From positions 12,335,329 to 12,399,328 of the forward strand of contig WNKI01000001.1 in assembly GCA_015350385.1 (NCBI GenBank): a stretch of DNA of 64,000 nucleotides, in the 5' to 3' direction. This stretch comes from Aculops lycopersici. Its lineage: Eukaryota > Arthropoda > Arachnida > Trombidiformes > Eriophyidae. The notes below the pieces were generated by a model, which saw only the letters and a program-made list of their open reading frames with translations, had not been told where the DNA came from and did not search any database. Of this stretch, positions 53,511-62,323 are shown piece by piece; within the stretch, counting starts at the first letter, position 1; every line of letters starts with the position of its first letter. Position numbers and translations under genes: made by a program.

Positions 53511-55043
53511 ATGCTTTCAATCAGTCGTCTCGCTAGACTGTCCAAGTTGGGAGGTCTATCTCACAATATTAGGGCAACCAATCCGGCGCAAGCCTATCTC
53601 GCCAGCAAACGCTATGCCCAAACTCAGGCAGCCCCCTCAGGAAAGGTCGTGGCCGTTATTGGTGCCGTCGTCGACGTTCAGTTCGACGACAACCTGCCTC
53701 CCATTCTCAATGCCCTTGAAGTGAAAGACAGAAGTCCAAGGCTCGTGCTTGAGGTCGCACAGCATTTAGGAGAAAACACTGTGAGGACCATCGCGATGGA
53801 CGGTACTGAGGGTCTAGTCCGTGGTCAGCAAGTGGTCGACACCAAATCACCAATTACCATCCCAGTGGGACCAGAGACATTGGGTCGCATCATCAATGTT
53901 ATCGGCGAGCCCATCGACGAGCGTGGCCCAGTCAAGACGGACAAGTATTTGCCCATTCACGCCGAAGCGCCCGAGTTCGTTGACATGAGTGTCGAAGCCG
54001 AGATTCTATCCACTGGAATTAAGGTTGTCGATTTGCTAGCACCATACTCAAAGGGAGGTAAGATTGGTCTGTTCGGGGGTGCCGGAGTCGGAAAGACAGT
54101 GCTTATCATGGAGCTTATTAACAACGTCGCCAAGGCCCACGGAGGTTACTCAGTGTTCGCTGGAGTCGGAGAGAGAACCCGTGAGGGTAACGACTTGTAC
54201 CACGAAATGATTGAGGGTGGAGTCATCAGTTTGAAGGACAAGTCATCTAAAGTCGCCCTCGTATACGGTCAAATGAACGAGCCCCCGGGAGCTCGTGCTC
54301 GTGTCGCTCTAACTGGTCTCACTGTCGCCGAGTACTTCCGTGACCAAGAGGGTCAGGATGTGTTGCTATTTATTGACAATATTTTCCGATTCACTCAAGC
54401 CGGTTCCGAGGTGTCAGCTCTGCTCGGTCGTATCCCATCTGCCGTTGGTTACCAGCCAACTCTGGCCACTGACATGGGTAGCATGCAAGAGCGTATCACA
54501 ACAACAAGGAAGGGATCTATTACCTCGGTGCAGGCTATTTATGTGCCTGCCGACGATTTGACTGACCCTGCACCAGCCACAACCTTCGCTCACTTGGATG
54601 CAACCACTGTCTTGTCTCGTGGTATTGCCGAGCTCGGTATCTATCCAGCTGTCGACCCACTTGACTCAACCTCACGTATCATGGACCCAAATGTTGTCGG
54701 CGAGGAGCACTACGGTGTCGCTCGTGACGTTCAAAAGATTTTACAAGATTACAAGTCACTACAAGATATTATTGCAATTCTCGGTATGGATGAGTTGAGC
54801 GAGGAGGACAAGCTCACCGTCGCTCGCGCTAGGAAGATTCAACGTTTCCTATCACAACCATTTCAAGTTGCCGAAGTTTTCACCGGTCAACAAGGAAAGT
54901 TTGTGCCACTACCAGAGACGATCAAAGGATTCAAGCAAATTCTCGCAGGCCAGCTTGACACTCTACCAGAGCAGGCCTTCTACATGGTCGGCCCAATCGA
55001 AGAGGTCCACGAGAAGGCGAAGAAGCTTGCGGAAGAGTCATAA
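53511..55043 (+). CDS. ATP5F1B: mitochondrial ATP synthase subunit beta
   Basis: Intronless 510-aa catalytic F1 subunit. The first ~40 residues (Arg/Ser/Leu/Ala-rich, no acidic residues) form the mitochondrial presequence. The core has the Walker A loop GGAGVGKT, the ATPase alpha/beta signature PSAVGYQPTLA and the regulatory DELSEED loop (MDELSEEDKLTV). The frame is complete to LAEES. ATG 53511 was preferred; the open frame begins only four codons earlier with GTG. The probable 5' leader intron ends near 53482. Confidence 0.98.
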   Translation: MLSISRLARLSKLGGLSHNIRATNPAQAYLASKRYAQTQAAPSGKVVAVIGAVVDVQFDDNLPPILNALEVKDRSPRLVLEVAQHLGENTVRTIAMDGTEGLVRGQQVVDTKSPITIPVGPETLGRIINVIGEPIDERGPVKTDKYLPIHAEAPEFVDMSVEAEILSTGIKVVDLLAPYSKGGKIGLFGGAGVGKTVLIMELINNVAKAHGGYSVFAGVGERTREGNDLYHEMIEGGVISLKDKSSKVALVYGQMNEPPGARARVALTGLTVAEYFRDQEGQDVLLFIDNIFRFTQAGSEVSALLGRIPSAVGYQPTLATDMGSMQERITTTRKGSITSVQAIYVPADDLTDPAPATTFAHLDATTVLSRGIAELGIYPAVDPLDSTSRIMDPNVVGEEHYGVARDVQKILQDYKSLQDIIAILGMDELSEEDKLTVARARKIQRFLSQPFQVAEVFTGQQGKFVPLPETIKGFKQILAGQLDTLPEQAFYMVGPIEEVHEKAKKLAEES

Positions 55044-55540
55044 GCTAGCCACCGAGTCCTATTTGTGTGAGAATCGCCGCTTAAATTAGGCTCGTCAATA
55101 AATAGAGTGTTAGAGATCGGTGGTGTTGCTTCAACTCATTGAGTTATATAATAAAACCAAACCTGTTTAAATTTAATGTAGTTTCAGATTTTCGACGAAT
55201 ATGCATTGATTACTCTTGTTTCTGCCGCGTTGACAGGTAGTCTGTAAGGAAAAGATCCAGAAGAATCTTTGTGTGATGAACACAACTCTTGTTTGCGGCA
55301 ATCCTGCTTGAAGCACAGCCTCGGTCGTTTTTACTGGAACACCCTTTTTGCTTTGCCTTTAAATACTGCACGCAGGCACGAAGAAAGTGAAAGCAGTCAC
55401 ATTATTTTCACTTCGTTACTTCAGATGCAAACACATCAAGAACTAAAATAACAAATTGATCTATATCGTAACTGACAGTAACTGTCATCCTACTTCAACT
55501 ATTACTTTGTATCCAAACAAACTACTAAACAACATTCATA
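55044..55540. other. short intergenic region between ATP synthase beta and SOD1
   Basis: Contains the ATP synthase beta 3' untranslated region, with AATAAA at about 55097 and 55150, and the SOD1 leader. No gene seen. Confidence 0.5.
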
Positions 55541-56017
55541 ATGAGTCTCGCAGCAGTTGCAGTCTTGAAAGGCGACTCGGGAGTAGCTGGCACTGTCTAC
55601 TTCAAGCAGAGTGCCTCGGGTGGACCAGTCACCATTACAGGCGAGGTCAAAGGATTATCTCCAGGCGAACATGGATTCCATATCCACGAGTATGGTGACT
55701 CTACAAACGGTTGCATCTCGGCAGGACCCCACTTCAACGTGAACCCATCAAACCACCACGGCGGACCCACAAGCGCTGTTAGACACAACGGAGACCTGGG
55801 AAACCTTTTGGCTAACAACCAGGGTGTTGCCACTATCAACATGACGGACTCGCAGATATCCCTAGTTGGCGGTGATAAGCTAGACATCAAGGGAAGATCT
55901 TTGGTTGTTCACGAGAAGAAGGACGATTTGGGCCAAGGTGGTGATGATGAGAGTTTGAAGACTGGAAACGCCGGTAGCAGGCTGGCCTGCGGTGTCATCG
56001 GTATCGCCAAGGCATGA
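55541..56017 (+). CDS. SOD1: Cu/Zn superoxide dismutase
   Basis: Intronless 158-aa cytosolic enzyme converting superoxide to oxygen and hydrogen peroxide. Copper ligands are His47, His49 (GFHIHE), His64 (GPHF) and His124 (VVHEKKDDLG). Zinc ligands are His64, His73, His82 and Asp85. The intrasubunit disulfide is Cys58-Cys150 and the active-site Arg is Arg147 (GSRLACG). No signal peptide, so it is the intracellular form. ATG 55541 (CATAATGAG) begins the beta-barrel directly. It lies in the same orientation as ATP synthase beta, but with separate poly(A) signals. Confidence 0.97.
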   Translation: MSLAAVAVLKGDSGVAGTVYFKQSASGGPVTITGEVKGLSPGEHGFHIHEYGDSTNGCISAGPHFNVNPSNHHGGPTSAVRHNGDLGNLLANNQGVATINMTDSQISLVGGDKLDIKGRSLVVHEKKDDLGQGGDDESLKTGNAGSRLACGVIGIAKA

Positions 56018-56459
56018 GCGCCTCCCAGCTAACTCAATCAAGTCCTTGACTTTTAGTTACAATATCGAGTTGCTATAAGCAGACGTGTTATCTTTGGGGA
56101 TTTGGTATTTGGGTTGGTGGTCGATTTGTACATTTATGTCGACCATCATCACTGTCAAAAATAAACGCTTCTATATGTAGATTGGGAAATTTACTAATAC
56201 TCTTTCACTTGTTGTACACTTCTTCAACAATCATATTCGATTGACCACATCTGAATTCGAACAAATTCCAGTGGTCATTTCACGCATCAGGTGCCCAACA
56301 ACGAGCAACTTGTTTTGGCCGCGCCCACCCGTTGCACAGTTCGAACTTTGGAAGAACCCTCCCAATGATGTAATTGTATAGCATCACCTGAGAACGAGAG
56401 TTCCTCAGAGTTTTTATAAAGTTGATCTTATTAATCTTAGATCATACAATTACTTGAAG
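56018..56459. other. SOD1 3' region and leader of the small membrane-protein gene
   Basis: AATAAA near 56160 probably ends SOD1. Nothing else identified. Confidence 0.45.
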
Positions 56460-57044
56460 ATGCAAGATTTCTTCTTTACCGGCATCCTTTGTGCCATGTA
56501 AGTATATTCAAGTCTTCCTTTATCATATCTCTTTAGCGTGAAAATTCTATCAGAATACTAACGAAGATCGCAGTGCTCTTGGAGTCTTCTTGATCAAGAG
56601 TATCCTCTTTGTGATTCATATCATCAACTCAAAACATGATGACGAGATAATCAGAAAGAATGTAGCTCGTCACAGGGTAGCCAACTTGCAGGCTCAGCAA
56701 ACTCAAAGCAAGATGAGTTCGATCGAAGTTGTTGACAACTGGAAGATGGATGACTCGGGAAGGCTCACCGAGGACCTAAGACAACAGTTTCTGACCAAAA
56801 CCAAAACACGAAGAACTCCGACAAGCGATAGAGTTTCACCAAGGGAACGCGTACCGCTAGCAACAACAGATCTCGGCGTAAGTATTTCTTTTGTAACTGA
56901 CAATCTTACGTGATTGTCGAGCTTGGTAACTAACTACAGGTAACTTTCTCCTTCTCATCGTAGGACTTATTCGATGACGATGAACCAGAGGACGCAGTGC
57001 CTATTTATACTTATAATCCAAGCACCGGTGGCACTCAAGTTTAG
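56460..57044 (+). CDS. small single-pass membrane protein, unknown
   Basis: Three exons, join(56460..56497, 56574..56877, 56964..57044), 140 aa. Both introns are GT-AG with GTAAGT donors, and phases (2, 0) fit. A single hydrophobic segment spans about 4-33 (FFFTGILCAI, then LGVFLIKSILFVIHII), with no clear cleavage site, so it is probably a signal anchor. It is followed by a polar cytoplasmic or lumenal tail: a helical KNVARHRVANLQAQQTQ stretch, a Thr/Arg-rich part and an acidic end (LFDDDEPEDAVP). I do not recognise it. Clean splice sites and a consistent topology make it a likely real gene. It converges on DPH1, 113 bp away. Confidence 0.7.
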
Positions 57045-57157
57045 CCTGATCTGATATCACCAAACGAATTGAACAGATTTGATGGATAAGTTTCAGTATC
57101 TGTACATAAATTATGTAAACAAGTAACAAGTAATCAGTGGTTTTATTCTCATCAAAC

Positions 57158-58465
57158 TCAATTTAGTTGCGCACATTCACAAAGCGGGTTATTTTCACAG
57201 CTATGATTTGGGGTGTGATCTGAAGAGCTATTCTTTGCATAGAAATCCATAGGGTAATTGAGAGCACCTATCTTACTCTCGAATCCACTCATGCCTAGAT
57301 ACTTCTTCAAAGACTGAATGAACTCGTACGGATTGAGTAAAGGAGTCTCATAATAGCCGCCCCAGTCAATACTTAATCTCGGACAAGCTACTTGAACCCA
57401 GATATCCACCGACTTGAACTCATTCATGTGAGTGGGAAGGATTTCAGGCATCATTGCCTTGACATACTTGCAACTTGTGTGTTTTCGAAGCCTTTCAATT
57501 AGCTTGTCAAATACTGATTCGCTCCCTTGACGGCCCAAAGTTCCTAGAATAAACCCAAATACTCCTCCTTGATTCATGACCTCGGTCGATCGATCCACAG
57601 CAAAACCTCTCAGCTGGATCATCTGATCAAAGGCGTATGATTCCCGAGTTAACTTTCTCGAGTATGGATCATAACGGAAGGCTTTAATTTTAGGATTCGC
57701 GATCATCAAAGCCTCCAGGTGAAATCTTCCATCACAGATGAACAGTATCGTATTTGTTTCCTCTTTTAATTTTTTAGCAGTGCAACCCAAGACTTCGCCA
57801 GCACTTAGTGGGCGAGACTGCGGCAACTCTATTTCATAACCGTCTTGCTTCAAAACCTTTGCTAGCTCGTGGACGGATGTGACGAACTGGATGGTGGATG
57901 CAAGACACAATTTATCCTGTTCAGGGTCGAAATTGTGTTTTACACAATCAATGACGTGATCCAAATCGAACTTGATATCTAAGAATATGTAGAGGAATTT
58001 AACAGATTGGTTCAGACGGTTGATGGGTACAAGGCATGAATGGGCATAATGCACGACTAGATCACAGCCAAGACTTGCAGCTAGATAGTCATCGATGCAA
58101 CAGGCACCATAAGTAAGATCGCCCATCGTGATGATATCGATATCTCTCTCACCGCAGTCTTGAAAGTATCCATTGATGATGTCAACTAAGATAGGCCCGA
58201 ATCTGATGAGTCCTTCAGGAAACTGTAATAGAATTCTCTTCGCGTCTGTTAGCTTGATCTTCCATATTGTCTTGTGAACCTCAAAGTTGTAGTTCCTTGG
58301 AAGACTGGAGTCTATTAAGGCATTTAAAAAATCATTGTTCAATATTTCGTTTGGAACTAAATTTGGTCTTGAGATCTTCTGTCCAGGTCTAATTGCAATA
58401 ACCTTACGATCTCCAGTTGCTGGGGCCTTAAATGTTAATGTTTGTTGGTTTGGGATGTCGCCCAT
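57158..58465 (-). CDS. DPH1: diphthamide biosynthesis protein 1
   Basis: Intronless 435-aa radical-SAM-type enzyme. With DPH2 it transfers a 3-amino-3-carboxypropyl group from SAM to a histidine of elongation factor 2, the first step of diphthamide synthesis. DPH1 landmarks are LQFPEGLIRFGPILVDII, the cluster cysteines in TYGACCIDDY, the HYAHSCLVP block and VACPRLSIDWG with the last cluster cysteine. DPH2 lacks this pattern, so DPH1 is preferred. ATG 58465 was chosen (MGDIPNQQ); the sequence just upstream (TTTGTTTTTCAG) looks like an acceptor of a leader intron. The Cys-rich tail (SCENNPLCECAQ) is unusual. Confidence 0.94.
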   Translation of the reverse strand: MGDIPNQQTLTFKAPATGDRKVIAIRPGQKISRPNLVPNEILNNDFLNALIDSSLPRNYNFEVHKTIWKIKLTDAKRILLQFPEGLIRFGPILVDIINGYFQDCGERDIDIITMGDLTYGACCIDDYLAASLGCDLVVHYAHSCLVPINRLNQSVKFLYIFLDIKFDLDHVIDCVKHNFDPEQDKLCLASTIQFVTSVHELAKVLKQDGYEIELPQSRPLSAGEVLGCTAKKLKEETNTILFICDGRFHLEALMIANPKIKAFRYDPYSRKLTRESYAFDQMIQLRGFAVDRSTEVMNQGGVFGFILGTLGRQGSESVFDKLIERLRKHTSCKYVKAMMPEILPTHMNEFKSVDIWVQVACPRLSIDWGGYYETPLLNPYEFIQSLKKYLGMSGFESKIGALNYPMDFYAKNSSSDHTPNHSCENNPLCECAQLN

Positions 58466-58785
58466 TTTATAAGCAAAAGTAATCTGTCTGAAAAACAAAT
58501 AAATTCATCAACATCCACAGTGAGAAATTCCACTCAGAAAGTGTTGTTTTTCTCCAAGATAAGCACATATTAACGCAATATGATGTGCAAAGTGGGTTGT
58601 GTCGAAGTGAAATTGATAGTTAAGAAAGACAATCAGGACTGCGAGAAATTATGTGGTTTTGTCTCAAAACTTGAATTTATTTATCATTTGATCGGTAAAC
58701 CTGACATTACTAGATTGACCTATGGCCGAGTTCCAGGCGTGGATCAATTCAATCGGCAATAGTTTCCCCAAGTGGGTATCAGGAT
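58466..58785. other. short spacer between DPH1 and RPS28
   Basis: Contains the DPH1 leader and the 3' end of RPS28 (both minus). A plus-strand 60-codon frame with ATG at 58580 is present but matches nothing; see rejected items. Confidence 0.4.
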
Positions 58786-58980
58786 CTACCTCAATCTTCT
58801 AGCTTCTCTCTCAGACTCCAAAAGGGTGAGGATGTCTCCCTCTCTGACTGGACCCTTTACGTTTCTGATGATCGATCGGTTGGAGTCGTCGAGGAAGTCT
58901 ACCTTGACTTGGGTACACTGACCCTGGGATCCAGTACGTCCTAGCAACTTGGTAACTCTGGCGAGGGTGATTTTATCCAT
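58786..58980 (-). CDS. RpS28: 40S ribosomal protein S28
   Basis: Intronless 64-aa protein, nearly identical to animal eS28 over its core: LARVTKLLGRTGSQGQCTQV, then RSIIRNVKGPVREGD and the invariant tail LLESEREARRLR. It is five residues shorter than the human protein (69 aa) at the N-terminus. It binds the 3' domain of 18S rRNA near the mRNA exit. Its start faces EDC4 across 395 bp. Confidence 0.97.
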   Translation of the reverse strand: MDKITLARVTKLLGRTGSQGQCTQVKVDFLDDSNRSIIRNVKGPVREGDILTLLESEREARRLR

Positions 58981-59375
58981 GTTGAATAGTAGAATCTATT
59001 GATTGGTCGACCGATATTTTAATCAAAGAGTTTGGAGTGGCTTTAATAGTATCTAGGTTTGATAGAGATGGTCTTGATGTCAATATTAGAACATGTGGAT
59101 TGCCGGAATAGTCGTGCCGAAAACTAATGTGGCCGATGTTGTGCGCGACCTAATGCGTGCTTCTGGCATCTGCGCATGGCGGCAGATTCGATTTCTATGA
59201 ATTTGGTGGCTGTAATTATCATACTCCTCGAACGAAGCGTGTTTTCTGGATTATCGGGCGTCATCTACATATTGTTTTCACGACCTATCTAATTTCCACC
59301 TATTGATCCGAATCAAGATGTATAATTAAAAATAGCTTTTGACAACTTGTTAGCTAGAGACAGAAATTATTGAAC
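58981..59375. promoter_or_regulatory. divergent promoter region RPS28 / EDC4
   Basis: No gene. Separates head-to-head start codons. No pyrimidine-rich TOP-like start could be placed confidently. Confidence 0.5.
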
Positions 59376-61181
59376 ATGGATAAAGAACAGCTGAAAACTT
59401 TCCCTAAAGGACCCCATATAGCCAACATCGAGAAGATTGTTGACTACACATTTGAGAAGAGCGAAAAGTCAAATGTACTCGCGATAGATCAAACTCGAAA
59501 CCTAATCGCTTATCTTCTTGACATTCAAATACCTTCTAAAATTTCGAAGGGTTGGACGTCTGGCGTTGATGTCTCGCCTTCGTCCTCTATTAATGGAGGC
59601 CAAGGAGGTCCAAGTGACGCGGACAAACACACTACAGTATGCATTCGTATTATTGATTATAAAACGCGACAAAGGTGCTTAGCAAAAGGTGTTTATTATG
59701 CCCGACCAGCCGATTGTGCATTTATTATCAACTCCTTGATATACCCGGCCAAGACAACAAAACTCGGGGTTGTTGATCAGCTGGCCAACGTCTACCTGTA
59801 CGACTTGTCCTGCTCCGCCAGTTCCCTGACAGCAACTCGGATAGTTGTCATCCGCGGTTTTGGCCAAGACTCCAGCCCCTACAAGTCTATAAATCTGGTC
59901 TGGTGCCCCTTTGTGCCCTGCGAAGACTTCGATGATGGCGACGGAGGACTACGTTTAGCTTTGTCTACTGATACAAAGATCGAGATCTTTGCCGTCGACC
60001 GGCTCCAAAACAAAACCGGCGAAATCCAGCGAAGTGATCTGAAGGGAGCATACAAGTGTATTCAGGATGCTCACACTGATGACATAGTGTCTCTGAGCAT
60101 ATCGCCAGATTGCTCAACCATCTCGTCGGCAGCTCGAGACAACCGAGTGACATTCTTCTCTAGTGACATCGATGATGGAGCCCAGAGACCATTGCACAAT
60201 TGGGACGCAAATATACATGACGGCAGCAAGATATCCAAGTTGTTCTTCTTGGACGATTATCCAAAGTTATTAGAGGACAGTAGTCTAAAATTTTGGGGCT
60301 CTGCATTTATCGGCACCACAAGTGGTTTGATGTTGCTCATCGACTTGCGTGAGTGGCGGACTCATCAGCAGATGTACATACCCTACGAGGGAACCCCGCA
60401 GACGCTCAACTTCGACTATCGCATCGATCTGAGCTCGAGAAATATAGTAGCAATCAATGGGAATCAATGCTACATGGTTCAGATTGCGCCCGATTATAGG
60501 AATATCTACAGGACAACTAGGCTAATCCTTCACTTTCCCGTCTACTCCTTCGTAATCAAGAATAAGTCCGAGGACGAGCTAGAGCTGTTCACGATTTCGG
60601 CCTACTCGCTCGAGAAGTATATTATAACCCTGAGCAAGTCCGATGAAGAGAAGGTGGCCGTGGAGCAGGACCAGGCCAACGTTTCCGCTAGTCTCGCCGA
60701 CATGTTTAACCTGATGAGCACTTCGGTTAGCTTCCAGGCCGCCCAGCCTTCGGTGACACCCGCCGCTGCCGCCATCTTAGCGTCGGCAGGAGGAGGGAGC
60801 GCCACCCATAGTCCAAGAGCAGGCCACACGAGCGCCATCAACAATAACTCCAACAATAATAACAATCATCACAGCAGCAAAACCACTGCTGCCACAACAC
60901 CAACAGCCACCACTACTACCTCAGCAACCAGACCGGAACCGGCAGAGAGGAAACCTCAAGCCAAATCCGCGGCTCTGGCCACCGCGGGCCTAGACGTGAA
61001 TCAAATGGACAGATTGGTCGATGCTCTCTTCAACAAACTCAACACCTCGTTCAGCGAGGGACTGGAGGAGTTTCTCAATGATATCAAAAGTGAAGTTAAC
61101 GATCTCAAGTTGAAACTAAACGGACTGTCCCGCGATGTGCGCAAATTGAACCAGCAGCTTCAGGAGACTCGCCAAAGATAA
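59376..61181 (+). CDS. EDC4: EDC4/Ge-1-like decapping scaffold, short form
   Basis: Intronless 601-aa protein. EDC4 (Ge-1) is a P-body scaffold that couples DCP1 to DCP2 in mRNA decapping. The N-terminal ~425 residues look like an irregular WD40 propeller; the clearest repeat is at about 229-262 (DAHTDDIVSLSISPDCSTIS). A Ser/Asn/Thr/Ala-rich linker follows. The last ~58 residues (544-601) form a predicted coiled coil beginning MDRLVDALF. Human EDC4 is 1,401 aa and ends with a C-terminal helical domain required for P-body localisation; nothing like it is present after the stop. The assignment rests on domain order and weak similarity, so another WD40 plus coiled-coil protein is possible. Confidence 0.6.
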   Translation: MDKEQLKTFPKGPHIANIEKIVDYTFEKSEKSNVLAIDQTRNLIAYLLDIQIPSKISKGWTSGVDVSPSSSINGGQGGPSDADKHTTVCIRIIDYKTRQRCLAKGVYYARPADCAFIINSLIYPAKTTKLGVVDQLANVYLYDLSCSASSLTATRIVVIRGFGQDSSPYKSINLVWCPFVPCEDFDDGDGGLRLALSTDTKIEIFAVDRLQNKTGEIQRSDLKGAYKCIQDAHTDDIVSLSISPDCSTISSAARDNRVTFFSSDIDDGAQRPLHNWDANIHDGSKISKLFFLDDYPKLLEDSSLKFWGSAFIGTTSGLMLLIDLREWRTHQQMYIPYEGTPQTLNFDYRIDLSSRNIVAINGNQCYMVQIAPDYRNIYRTTRLILHFPVYSFVIKNKSEDELELFTISAYSLEKYIITLSKSDEEKVAVEQDQANVSASLADMFNLMSTSVSFQAAQPSVTPAAAAILASAGGGSATHSPRAGHTSAINNNSNNNNNHHSSKTTAATTPTATTTTSATRPEPAERKPQAKSAALATAGLDVNQMDRLVDALFNKLNTSFSEGLEEFLNDIKSEVNDLKLKLNGLSRDVRKLNQQLQETRQR

Positions 61182-62323
61182 ACTCGCTAGTCTGACGTTG
61201 CTCGCACCAAATCAGATTATCAAAGTTCACTACATGAGCCTCCGAATATTAAAGGTCCCTAGGGATTGTTTCTTCTTCTGGGTAACTCCAACGGAGATTT
61301 CGTAGGCCATAACAAAGTCGTTTTGTTGTAGCATAGCGGAAGTTTAAGTTACAACTGAATCTTGGTGCCGAGAGTGTAAGCGGAGTTTTTCTGTGGCGCA
61401 TTGGCAAAAATTGTGAATCTCATCAGTGGGGAATGAAAAGTTGTGAGCGTCGCGATACACTTTTGTCCCTTGAGATTTGGAGGCACGAGTCTTATCGCCG
61501 ATGGCGGTTCATCATCGTTGATACTGAGATCGCAGGGATTTGGTTGCGTGATACCCCTAAGTGTTGGGCCAACGGAAACGTCTCGCCAAGTTATTCTTTT
61601 AGGTTCTCCTCCACTATTCCGAGAGGCATAGTGTAGCATCATACCAAGGAATCCACTTGTTCGACAGCTAGTATGTCAATATAAAGAAACCTAGACACTA
61701 TGCCAGTTTGTTGTAGCTCTCCCCTTGAATGTGTACTGATTGAAATATAAATCATTAATCAACTCGCGCACAAACTTGGCCAGTTTCGAGATCGAGAAGA
61801 AGAAGAAGCGCGGCCGTCGCGAGGAAAAGTTTGGCTCCAATTTGACAGGCCGACGAAATTCTAGTTTTGTGTCGTCGACTTTGCTCCGGCGAAAGTTGGC
61901 CAAGCTCTCGGATTTGCAAGCGTTGAAAGGCCGTCGCAAATGATCGATTGCTGGAAACGGCTATCATGTCTGTAGCAAGTAACGGAACCTCAATCATCAC
62001 TAAAAAGGCCTGGCGCCCACTTCCAGTTGGTCAGCCAGTTGCCAAGTCGATCTAAAAAATGGCTTCCACTCTGTCGGGCCAACAAGAGGAAAGACGAATG
62101 GAGAAACCTTAGGCTTTGGAGAGGGAAAATTGGATTGCGTGAGGACAATCAAAGAAATGGAAGCCAAAGAAGCGAAACCTTTCGAGTGTAAAGAAGGACA
62201 AGTCCGATCATTTAATTAATATCACAAGTTTGAGGATGTCAATTTTGCGGCGCCCGCGTGTCTAACTAATTCACTTGCTCTTGGGGTTTGAGCAAAACTT
62301 TGCGCAATTCGTAGTCGTTTTGT
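61182..62323. other. region between EDC4 and the teneurin-like gene, partly coding-like
   Basis: No gene assigned. On the minus strand, 61349-61690 holds an open frame preceded by a possible acceptor (ATACTAG ending near 61669). Its predicted peptide is compositionally protein-like but matches nothing I know. A further minus stretch, 61230-61334, could encode a 34-residue C-terminus. On both strands 61691-61950 is open. These may be exons of an unrecognised minus-strand gene. Confidence 0.3.

Noticed and set aside
58580..58762. 60-codon plus frame with a true ATG between DPH1 and RPS28
   Set aside because: Too short, no match to any family, and it lies in the probable DPH1 leader/RPS28 3' region. 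Could be a small peptide gene but is unsupported.
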